NCBI GenBank assembly: GCA_040380145.1
Contig: JBEIJQ010000094.1
Coordinates: 1-12,407, forward strand
DNA length: 12,407 bases
Reading direction: 5' to 3'
From: JBEIJQ01 sp040380145
Lineage (GTDB): Bacteria; Bacteroidota; Bacteroidia; Chitinophagales; Saprospiraceae
Under the pieces are notes generated by a model. That model ran no database searches. It was not told the origin of the DNA and worked only from the letters and a program-made list of their open reading frames with translations. Position numbers and translations under genes: made by a program. This document shows positions 8,901-12,407 of this stretch, in pieces (positions within the stretch are counted from its first letter, which is position 1; the number at the start of each line of letters is the position of its first letter).

Positions 8901-9032
8901 GACCTGCCATGGGACGGTATCTACAAAGGTGAACCAGCTCCACGCGATGCCTACATCTATGTGGTGGTCTATCTCGACGGCGACCTGCCCCAACCCGTGA
9001 CCCTGACCGGCGACGTGACACTGATCCGTTAA
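2934..9032 (+). CDS. Giant T9SS-exported surface protein with SprB-like repeats and CHU_C sorting domain
   Basis: The 2032-residue product starts with a Sec signal peptide: basic n-region, hydrophobic residues ~12-29, and A-K-A before S-H-G near 35. An N-terminal domain of a type common in Bacteroidota surface proteins follows (A-S-H-G-M-G-A-D-L-S-Y-Q-C, F-Y-R-D-C, a D-S-D-G-D turn at 205-209). PKD/Ig-like repeats start near 410, 500, 589 and 1110. The last two are interrupted by inserted domains at ~616-812 and ~1136-1328. Fn3-like domains lie at ~868-954 and ~1380-1466. SprB-like repeats lie at ~955-1109 (two) and ~1470-1852 (five), then a last PKD-like repeat. Residues ~1945-2032 are the CHU_C/gliding-associated C-terminal domain (I-P-N-S-F-T-P-N, F-x-I-Y-N-R-W-G, W-D-G, closing L-I-R), the type B signal for T9SS export. 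It is probably an adhesin or matrix protein on the cell surface; its ligand is unknown. No SD precedes the ATG, as is normal in this phylum. No PorP/SprF partner gene adjoins it. Confidence 0.95.
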   Translation: MFGNLRLSIARFVGLPLTAILLCAVGLLMPSQAKASHGMGADLSYQCLGGDTLLFTLSFYRDCGGIAAPTTATIDIVSASCGISTTLNLNQLAFFEVSPLCPSFINQSECNGGTFPGVELYVYQGTFVLPTDCPDWVFSYGLCCRNPDITTLSLPDTWDLYVQATYNSVLANQLGGCNSAPVFTTPPVPYICAGQVFNYNHGAIDSDGDSLVYTLVQPLDDAATPIPYNPPFNPTQPMATTGPFSFSSTTGQMTITPQGTQTAVVAIRVDEYRDGVLIGSTMRDMQVVVINCNNAAIQVAPPANIQPPSAVFFPDPSGPGGTFVVCPNTTFTFTQDATDPNAADIINMTSNISQAIPGAATLPQPGNPAQIAVLVPGVTQTTSFTITYNDGACPIPSNQVVGFTVYVPEVTIIAGDTLALCGGYDQNLQVAAQAQSLTPGTYSWTQLSGVPVNILNGNTPNATIQIPAAVLTPLQFVVQFTDAFCTVFDTLTVEFGTQPLAIIASANDSLLCGNNLPQAVELSADISANPPYYYGGNFSWTPAGVMDTATSQNPTASVVGNAPVTFTVTYTLGNCVGTDDVTVLFDQPILTITPPADTICAGDLVCLTANISSDTSFFFQDCDLYTVNSIPYNPVLPQTGTTVTLTDDALSGNLSIGFPFAFFCTDYTQFRISSNGFITFDLAGTANGCCSGGQIPAAPTPNNIIALAWNDLNPGNGGQIQYTTVGTAPNRRCIINFVSVPHFGAAATTVTGQIILYETSNWIDIISINVQNDGSNMTQGIENFDGTLGFGAPGRVASNWTAQSNAFRFRPFLISNPSGVTYNWPQFGILDTNQICVPLTVTTPIVVQAINPDGCAYGQIATISVGGDLSAPQFSACTPNVGQVTFNWLPVAGAVGYEVSLDLGATWINNGNTTSYTVTGLGNNECFRLTVRAVAPVNVCGTFANFFDCCALNCLNPSVVPTPPTCNGGANGTAAIEAGGNSLAPVSFEIVGGATVVSPTTGTTLTGLTPGRYDVVITDAQGCFDTITFNITNPPAIVTSTSTVDEICDNNGSATVVASGGAGGFTYLWNNGQTTATATGLDAQIYTVTVTDANACTVTATATVVFDGPDLQIVPATDTVCPGEPIQLLAIMTSSGTASGCGPSGLQCNQSPSVLEINSGTDTLGTLDGTPYNGFFEGGRVQMLFTAAEMLNAGLQRGLLTGLGFEVLNKQNTTGYNGFTISLRCTNQTELTGFVGPAGFTTVFSDSVYTSPGWNLHNFTTLYDWDGVSNLVVQVCFTNNTFSLSDWVSGGATPFVSTAQAENDNASGCTLAVDRLLSVRPNVQFSNCTTVDYTWSPATGLNDPNVANPIASPLVTTTYSVTADDGVCPQTGTVTIVVEGGLTAPVQLPCSNITYNGLTFNWEPVAGATAFEVSLDGNTWTPANGANGLSHVLNGLVSGQTITLFVRAAGGTAFCPNTVSQFACTTALCAQPTAQASAETCFGQANGFVLVTGDGTGPFVFDLIQNGSVLASDTAATIVTFNNLAQGQYEVQVTDQTTLCIGSALFTIGGPAAPISLVATSTPVSCFGGNNGTATATANGGNGGFTYNWNPGGAGQSISSLVGGSYSVTATDANGCSASATVTVNAPAQPISVTIASNGPSCNGGNNGQAFANTANGQGALTWNWSDGQTTVIAQNLPAGPIGVTVTDGNGCTASATGTIQQPTPLVAAMIDTVNTCIGGSIGQLTADGSGGTPGYNYTWSNGQAGATATGLGTGSYSVTVTDANGCTGSVAGSIAEFQVLALQVLSDEPCAGAADGTLSANVSGGTGAYSYSWSNGQQDPTASGLIGGTYSVTVNDSNGCSVETNAILNEIALPIVNIHLNGVATDTFDLTAAAIYNITAAASQAANTSYQWIFANPLTVADPSVFQTTVNSNSTGIYTLAATANFNGCVSTDQVTLIFDNPALVIPNSFTPNSDERNDDFYPLVSGDIEILEFRIYNRWGNEVYSNKDLPWDGIYKGEPAPRDAYIYVVVYLDGDLPQPVTLTGDVTLIR
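4698..6260 (+). repeat. Composite module A inside the giant protein (split PKD + Fn3 + two SprB repeats)
   Basis: Residues ~589-1109 run in the order: PKD-like N-half (A-D-T-I-C-A-G), inserted domain (~616-812), PKD-like C-half (Y-N-W-P ... I-S-V-G), Fn3-like domain opening G-G-D-L-S-A-P and containing F-N-W-L-P-V-A-G, then two SprB-like repeats. The same order recurs from base 6261, so this is copy one of an internal duplication at the domain level. The insert (S-I-P-Y ... D-D-A-L-S-G ... I-G-F-P-F-A-F-F ... S-S-N-G-F-I-T-F) resembles a nidogen-like beta domain; that family call is tentative. Confidence 0.75.
6261..8489 (+). repeat. Composite module B inside the giant protein (split PKD + Fn3 + five SprB repeats)
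   Basis: Residues ~1110-1852 repeat the layout of module A: PKD-like N-half (A-T-D-T-V-C-P-G), a different inserted domain (~1136-1328), PKD-like C-half (Y-T-W-S-P ... V-V-E-G), Fn3-like domain opening G-G-L-T-A-P and containing F-N-W-E-P-V-A-G, then SprB-like repeats, here expanded to five. The two inserts do not look alike. This one contains G-G-R-V-Q-M-L-F-T-A-A-E-M, G-L-G-F-E-V and W-D-G-V-S-N-L-V-V-Q-V-C. Confidence 0.75.
7341..8489 (+). repeat. Array of five SprB-like repeats (~75 residues, ~225 bp each)
   Basis: Five consecutive units start near residues 1470, 1552, 1627, 1703 and 1779. Most follow C-x-G-G-x-N/I-G-x-x-x-A ... G-G-x-G-x-Y-x-W-x-N/D-G-Q ... G-x-Y-S-V-T-V-T-D-A-N-G-C. 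The first unit is the most diverged. The arrangement matches the SprB repeat seen in Bacteroidota surface adhesins. At DNA level the match is patchy: an 18-bp word encoding T-D-A-N-G-C is identical at 7763-7780 and 8216-8233 and has one mismatch at 7991-8008, while the units otherwise differ, so this is an old array rather than a fresh tandem expansion. Confidence 0.85.
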
Positions 9033-9063
9033 ACGGAAAAGGCTCCCAACGTCTGTTCGCGAA

Positions 9064-9094
9064 ACGCCCCCTTGGTTTCAAGGGGGCGTTTTTT
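9064..9094 (+). terminator. Rho-independent terminator of the giant gene
   Basis: An 11-bp perfect stem (ACGCCCCCTTG at 9064-9074 paired with CAAGGGGGCGT at 9079-9089) closes a 4-nt GTTT loop and runs into six T residues (9089-9094). It lies 32 bp after the stop codon. A-residues before the stem also pair with the T-tract, so it could work weakly on the other strand, where no gene is present. Confidence 0.93.
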
Positions 9095-9366
9095 GAGAGA
9101 AGACATCTCCTGAAAAAACCAATTGCAATACACCCCAAATTGTCATTGGATCGAAATTTTCCAATGGAAATCCTGATGAGGGGGGCAAAATGCAATACAC
9201 CTATCCAACTGGTTGTTTTTCATTGTCTCAAAATGGTCATTGGACTTTTTGATCTGCTCTATGGATGGTCTTTCGATTATTTTCAGCTGTAGCCGAGCCT
9301 TGACAAGTCAACCTATACGTTTATTTTGGAGGTCGAGCAATAAATAAACCAGGGAAGCAAATTTCT
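9095..9366. other. Non-coding intergenic region with short repeated words
   Basis: I see no gene between the terminator and the FAD enzyme. The region is A/T-leaning and holds two exact copies of TGCAATACACC (9124-9134, 9191-9201), two exact copies of GTCATTGGA (9142-9150, 9236-9244), and a short inverted pair CATTGG/CCAATG (9144-9149, 9161-9166). The pairs have different spacings (67 and 94 bp), so it is not a simple tandem duplication. A promoter candidate lies at its right end. Confidence 0.5.
9300..9328 (+). promoter_or_regulatory. Candidate promoter of the FAD oxidoreductase, with overlapping inverted repeat
   Basis: TTG at 9300-9302 (within TTGACA) is followed after 19 nt by TATTTTG at 9322-9328. 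This is one T short of the Bacteroidota TAnnTTTG box but sits at the normal -33/-7 spacing, and would give a leader of about 30 nt before the ATG at 9367. The upstream element lies inside a perfect 5-2-5 inverted repeat, TTGAC-AA-GTCAA (9300-9311), which could be a regulator site. A weak purine stretch AGGGAA at 9351-9356 is the only SD-like sequence. Confidence 0.4.
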
Positions 9367-10506
9367 ATGTCGCTGAGTTTTTGGGAAACATCCACTTTTT
9401 ATGCCCCCGCCGATTTTGTTGTCGTCGGCAGCGGCATCGTCGGACTGAATACTGCCTTGGCCTTGCGTTTGGCTCGGCCCTCGGCTCGCGTCGTCGTTTT
9501 GGAAGCCGGTCGGATGCCCTGTGGAGCCAGTATCAAAAATGCGGGTTTCGCCTGCTTCGGCAGCATGTCCGAATTGATGGACGACCTTTCCAATGGAGCC
9601 TCGCCCGAGGATGTTTTTGGCCTTGCGCAAAGGCGATACAAGGGGCTTCTGCGTTTGCGGGAAAAATTGGGCGATCGGGCGCTCGGCTACGAACCGCTCG
9701 GTGGGTACGAAATTTTCACCGAACCAGATGTTTTTGCGGCCTGTGCCGATCGGATCGAAGAGTTCAACCGCGCGATGTACGAAAACATAGGGCTGGAAAA
9801 TGTCTATTCCGTCGTACCCAGTGGTTCACTCGATTCGTTTGGCTTTTCGGGCGTTTGCGGTGCGATCCTGAATCGAGCGGAAGGGCAGATTCACACGGGC
9901 TCTGCGATGATGGCACTGCTCCGCATGGCCCGCGAAAACGGCGTGGAAATCCTGAACGATTTTGCCCTGAGGGATTGGGAGGAAAACGATTCCGGAGTGA
10001 TGCTCCATGGTCCGGAGGGACTGGTATTGCACGCCTCCCGGGTTTTGTTTTGTACGAATGGGTACACCCGAAAATTGTTGCCCGAACTCGATGTACGCCC
10101 CGCCCGAAACCAAGTGCTCATAACGGAAGAGATTCCCGATCTACCCTTCAAAGGCTCCTTTCACTACGAGAGAGGCTATTTTTATTTCAGGAACATCGGC
10201 GACCGGATACTCCTTGGCGGAGGCCGCCACCTCGATCCCGATACAGAAAGCACCGCGGAAGACGATTTCACGCCTTTGATCCAAGAAGCTCTCGAAGAAT
10301 TGCTGCAAAACGTCATCTCGCCACGCAGACGGCCAAGGATTGCCCAACGCTGGACCGGTATACTGGGACTGGGCGATCGCAAAAAGCCCATCGTTCAATT
10401 GGTTTCGCCGAGGATGGCCGTCGCGGTCCGCCTCGGCGGAATGGGAGTTGCCATCGGCACGCTCGTGGGGGAAGAGGCCGCTCGGATGTTGCTCGACAAA
10501 ACCTAA
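9367..10506 (+). CDS. FAD-dependent oxidoreductase of the D-amino-acid oxidase (DAO) family
   Basis: The 379-residue product has an N-terminal Rossmann dinucleotide site, V-V-G-S-G-I-V-G (19-26), with Glu46 at the end of the second strand (V-V-L-E-A-G) placed to bind the FAD ribose. The next motif, G-A-S-I-K-N-A-G-F (53-61), is the flavin-proximal segment seen in DadA, glycine oxidase and sarcosine oxidase-like enzymes. The C-terminal L-G-G-M-G-V-A-I-G (356-364) is the second FAD contact of this fold. Length is normal and there is no signal peptide, so it is probably cytoplasmic or membrane-peripheral. The likely reaction is FAD-linked oxidation of a secondary or primary amine of an amino acid; the substrate cannot be assigned. 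It stands alone: a terminator lies upstream and a convergent gene ends 22 bp downstream. No hairpin terminator is obvious in that gap. Confidence 0.92.
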   Translation: MSLSFWETSTFYAPADFVVVGSGIVGLNTALALRLARPSARVVVLEAGRMPCGASIKNAGFACFGSMSELMDDLSNGASPEDVFGLAQRRYKGLLRLREKLGDRALGYEPLGGYEIFTEPDVFAACADRIEEFNRAMYENIGLENVYSVVPSGSLDSFGFSGVCGAILNRAEGQIHTGSAMMALLRMARENGVEILNDFALRDWEENDSGVMLHGPEGLVLHASRVLFCTNGYTRKLLPELDVRPARNQVLITEEIPDLPFKGSFHYERGYFYFRNIGDRILLGGGRHLDPDTESTAEDDFTPLIQEALEELLQNVISPRRRPRIAQRWTGILGLGDRKKPIVQLVSPRMAVAVRLGGMGVAIGTLVGEEAARMLLDKT

Positions 10507-10528
10507 TCCGCAGAACAACTGGTTTTTG

Positions 10529-11176
10529 TCAGCCTCCGAGCACCCCAAAGCAACAGAACGCCATCACGGCCAAATTCAGAGCTGCCAACGTCCATATCCA
10601 TGGGAATCCGCTGCCGGCCAATTCTTCCCGCACATAATCTTCGATCCGTTCCTTGAATTCGGTGTTCAGCTGCGGACGATTTTCTTCGGTGAAAGACAAA
10701 CGCGTCCGGATTTCGCCGTACCAGTAGGCAAACGGCAACAGACCTACCAGAAAGGCGATCAGACGGCGCAAGCCGGACGGCATCTTTTCAAAGGCTTTTT
10801 GTATCCCATTGACCAGTTGGGAAAGGGCCATGGACGAAAGCTCACGGGGATTTTCCAAACCGATAAGCTGCCCTACCGCCAGATCGGCCACATGCGCTAT
10901 CAGACCCTCCGCATGGGCCAAAGCGAACAGCAATCCTTTTCTTAAGGCCGCCGCTCGGGCCAACCAAAAATAAACCAATGGAAATACCACTGTAAAAACT
11001 GTGATACACCCGATCCACTCGATCAAAGGTTTCGGAAATCCGTGAAAAAGGGCGTGGGCCACCAAAAACAAAACGAATCCCCAATTGAAAATGAGGCCCA
11101 ATACAACGGGAACCAAGATGTCCGTTATGACCAACGATCCGGCTCTTACGGCCTGCGCTATGGACTTAGGGGTCAT
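10529..11176 (-). CDS. Unrecognised multi-pass membrane protein, coupled to the NlpC/P60 gene
   Basis: I do not recognise the family of this 215-residue protein. Hydrophobic stretches at ~15-43, 53-73, 138-153 and 192-213 suggest about four membrane helices. The first is long and may be a bent helix or a close pair. Between helices 2 and 3 lies a ~65-residue amphipathic segment with few charges (A-L-A-H-A-E-G-L-I-A-H-V-A-D). Between helices 3 and 4 lies a charged loop (~155-188) with several Glu, Arg and Lys. Its ATG (11176-11174) overlaps the TGA of the upstream lipoprotein gene as ATGA, so the pair is almost certainly co-transcribed and translationally coupled. The context suggests an envelope role. 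The coding call is firm because of the overlap and helix pattern. Confidence 0.85.
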   Translation of the reverse strand: MTPKSIAQAVRAGSLVITDILVPVVLGLIFNWGFVLFLVAHALFHGFPKPLIEWIGCITVFTVVFPLVYFWLARAAALRKGLLFALAHAEGLIAHVADLAVGQLIGLENPRELSSMALSQLVNGIQKAFEKMPSGLRRLIAFLVGLLPFAYWYGEIRTRLSFTEENRPQLNTEFKERIEDYVREELAGSGFPWIWTLAALNLAVMAFCCFGVLGG

Positions 11177-11724
11177 TGACCGGCTCTTTGGCCCGAAATC
11201 ACATCCCTTGCAAACAACAATTTCGGTTTCCAGTACTTGGATACAGACACATTTTCGACCATCACGCCCCGAGAACTGGTGCTGTGGACGACCAAAATCC
11301 CTTCGGCGGTGTTGTCCAAGACCAGGGCAACATGCGTCACTTTTCCGCCTTTGCCCGCACTGGAAAAAAACACCAAGTCACCGGCCTTGGCATGCTCGAG
11401 GGTAACGGCTTGCCCTTCGGTGGCCTGGATTTTAGATGCTGGGGAAACCTTTACATTGTAAAGGCCCAGCACATAAGATGTGAAGCCCGAACAATCGAAA
11501 CCTGTCTCGGGTGCACGACCGGCATATTTGTACTTGACGCCCACAAACTGTCGGGCGCGCTCCACGATGCCCTTGCGAAAGGCCATTTCTTTGTTGGCCG
11601 GGATCTCTGTTATTCCGGGATTGTCGGTAATTTTCTTTTTCCCCTTGCACGAAACAAGGGAGGTAGAAAGCACCAACAACAGTAAAACGAGCATCCGAAA
11701 GGAGCAATGCCGCGATATGTTCAT
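11173..11724 (-). CDS. NlpC/P60 family lipoprotein (predicted cell-wall peptidase)
   Basis: The 183-residue product starts with a lipoprotein signal peptide: Arg5 and Arg10, a Leu-rich core (11-22), and lipobox L-V-S-C with Cys26 as the lipidated residue, followed by a K-G-K-K-K stretch. Residues ~52-175 are an NlpC/P60 domain: catalytic Cys79 in F-D-C-S-G-F, His132 in V-T-H-V-A-L-V, and third polar residue His148 in V-V-H-S-T-S-S-R-G-V. G-D-L-V-F-F (116-121) is the usual strand before the His. Such enzymes cut D-Glu-diaminopimelate or related peptide bonds in peptidoglycan stems. The ATG at 11724 is preferred over Met11 because Met11 would remove both arginines from the n-region. It is the first gene of a two-gene unit with the membrane protein downstream. 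No exact TAnnTTTG box was found upstream; the best is a one-mismatch GAAATTTG (11828-11835, minus). Confidence 0.94.
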   Translation of the reverse strand: MNISRHCSFRMLVLLLLVLSTSLVSCKGKKKITDNPGITEIPANKEMAFRKGIVERARQFVGVKYKYAGRAPETGFDCSGFTSYVLGLYNVKVSPASKIQATEGQAVTLEHAKAGDLVFFSSAGKGGKVTHVALVLDNTAEGILVVHSTSSRGVMVENVSVSKYWKPKLLFARDVISGQRAGQ

Positions 11725-11862
11725 ACGTTGCGGAGTGTTGGGTTCGGACCGAAGAAGATAATTTTATTATGCAAGCGACTGGCCCGAACTTGGTTTCAAG
11801 AAGGAGGGACTTTTTTTCTTGACTTTCCAAATTTCTCTGCAAGATTAACTGTTGCGCAAACT

Positions 11863-11875
11863 GGGGCGTCGCCCC
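11863..11875. other. Short GC-rich palindrome downstream of the TctC-like gene
   Basis: GGGGCGTCGCCCC is a perfect palindrome around a central T, 7 bp beyond the stop of the minus-strand receptor gene. It can form a 5-bp stem with a GTC loop. There is no proper T-run after it, so it is at best a weak terminator. It sits close to where the base composition changes. Confidence 0.3.
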
Positions 11876-11882
11876 TGCGGCA

Positions 11883-12407
11883 TCAGCCCTTCTTGGCCAG
11901 CCCGACGTCGTTCACGATGCGGTACATCAGGTCGCGGTCCTTGAGGAATGCGGAGTTGAAGGCGTCGACCGACATCGGGCTCGGCTCTAGCCCCAGGGCC
12001 AGGAGTCGGTCCTGCACCACCTTGGTTGCGGCCACCTTGTTGACGGCAGCGTTCAGGCGTTCGACCGTGGCGCGGGGCATGCCCGCCGGACCGATCAGCC
12101 CGTACCAGGACTCGAACTCAAACCCGGGCAGCCCCGACTCGGCGATCGTCGGCACGTTGGGCAGCAGCGGGTTGCGCTTGCGGCCAGTGATCCCCAGCAT
12201 GCGATAGCGCGGGTCGTTGCGGAAGGCTGCCGATCCCGCGGTGGGCACGATCACCGCCTGCGCCCGGTTCGCGCCCACATCGGTCACGGCTTCGGCCGTG
12301 CCCTTGTAGGGCACATGCATCACGTCGATGCCCGCGGCCTTCACGAAGTAGGCCATGGCCAGGTGGGTGGAGCTACCCACGCCGGCCGAGCCGTAATTGA
12401 GCTGACC
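11883..12407 (-). CDS. Bug/TctC-family tripartite tricarboxylate transporter substrate-binding protein, C-terminal part
   Basis: The frame stays open to the window end, so the N-terminal part, including the signal peptide, is missing; about 174 residues are visible. The first visible residues G-Q-L-N-Y-G-S-A-G then V-G-S-S-T-H-L match the Bug segment after the first lobe. Further hallmarks are H-V-P-Y-K-G-T, L-P-N-V-P-T-I-A-E-S-G-L-P-G-F-E and W-Y-G-L-x-G-P-A-G-M-P. Bug proteins are periplasmic receptors for carboxylates and similar small molecules, working with TctA/TctB-type membrane partners or as orphans; the ligand cannot be told. A GTG at 12380 could be read as a start but lies inside the conserved domain. 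The family is hugely expanded in Betaproteobacteria and foreign to typical Bacteroidota genomes. The gene's high GC and G/C-ending codons also differ from its neighbours, so assembly chimerism or transfer should be considered. Confidence 0.93.
   Translation of the reverse strand, partial: GQLNYGSAGVGSSTHLAMAYFVKAAGIDVMHVPYKGTAEAVTDVGANRAQAVIVPTAGSAAFRNDPRYRMLGITGRKRNPLLPNVPTIAESGLPGFEFESWYGLIGPAGMPRATVERLNAAVNKVAATKVVQDRLLALGLEPSPMSVDAFNSAFLKDRDLMYRIVNDVGLAKKG

Noticed and set aside
4818..8993. 1391-residue minus-strand open frame opposite the giant gene
   Set aside because: Its translation is low-complexity, rich in Gly, Val, Arg and Asp, and mirrors the Thr/Asn/Ala/Gly-rich SprB and PKD repeats on the other strand. 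It has no domain, signal peptide or start context.
10507..10528. Terminator between the FAD oxidoreductase and the convergent membrane-protein gene
   Set aside because: A short T-run (GGTTTTTG) starts at about 10520, but no convincing hairpin precedes it.
9381..10637. 418-residue plus-strand frame overlapping the FAD oxidoreductase
   Set aside because: The frame starting at 9367 carries the FAD-binding motifs. This one is Arg-rich and motif-free.
11176..11685. 169-residue plus-strand frame opposite the NlpC/P60 gene
   Set aside because: The minus strand has the lipobox and the Cys/His/His catalytic pattern; the plus frame shows no domain.

Overview
The window looks like chromosomal DNA from a Bacteroidota organism, probably a fairly GC-rich member of the Saprospiria/Chitinophagia side of the phylum. 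The evidence is a giant secreted protein ending in a type IX secretion (T9SS) CHU_C sorting domain, a perfect Bacteroidota-type promoter box (TAnnTTTG) in front of it, A/T-rich intergenic DNA without strong Shine-Dalgarno sequences, and a typical Bacteroidota lipoprotein. The last ~550 bp is different in kind: it is uniformly GC-rich and encodes a Bug/TctC-type solute receptor typical of Betaproteobacteria. It is either a mis-joined contig end or a recent transfer.

Layout. (1) 1-297, plus: C-terminal end of a SUMF1/FGE-fold protein. (2) 294-2702, minus: complete penicillin-acylase-family Ntn hydrolase, converging on gene 1 with the two stop codons overlapping. (3) 2703-2933: very A/T-rich divergent intergenic region with the TAnnTTTG box. 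(4) 2934-9032, plus: 2032-residue T9SS-exported surface protein with a signal peptide, PKD/Ig-like repeats (two split by large inserted domains), two Fn3-like domains, seven SprB-like repeats and a C-terminal CHU_C domain, followed by a strong intrinsic terminator at 9064-9094. (5) 9095-9366: non-coding, with short repeated words and a plausible promoter. (6) 9367-10506, plus: FAD-dependent amino-acid oxidase/dehydrogenase-like protein. (7) 11724 down to 10529, minus: a two-gene unit of an NlpC/P60 lipoprotein and an unrecognised four-helix membrane protein, coupled through an ATGA overlap. (8) 11883-12407, minus: the 5'-truncated Bug/TctC receptor.

There is no single pathway here. The giant surface protein is the main item: an adhesin-like, repeat-built protein delivered by T9SS, with no PorP/SprF-type partner beside it in this window. 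The NlpC/P60 lipoprotein and its coupled membrane protein form a small envelope unit. The acylase and the FAD enzyme are independent metabolic or scavenging enzymes. I saw no tRNA, rRNA, CRISPR array, insertion sequence or phage gene. The most unusual structure is the duplicated composite module inside the giant protein, in which two PKD-like repeats each host a different ~195-residue domain at the same internal position.
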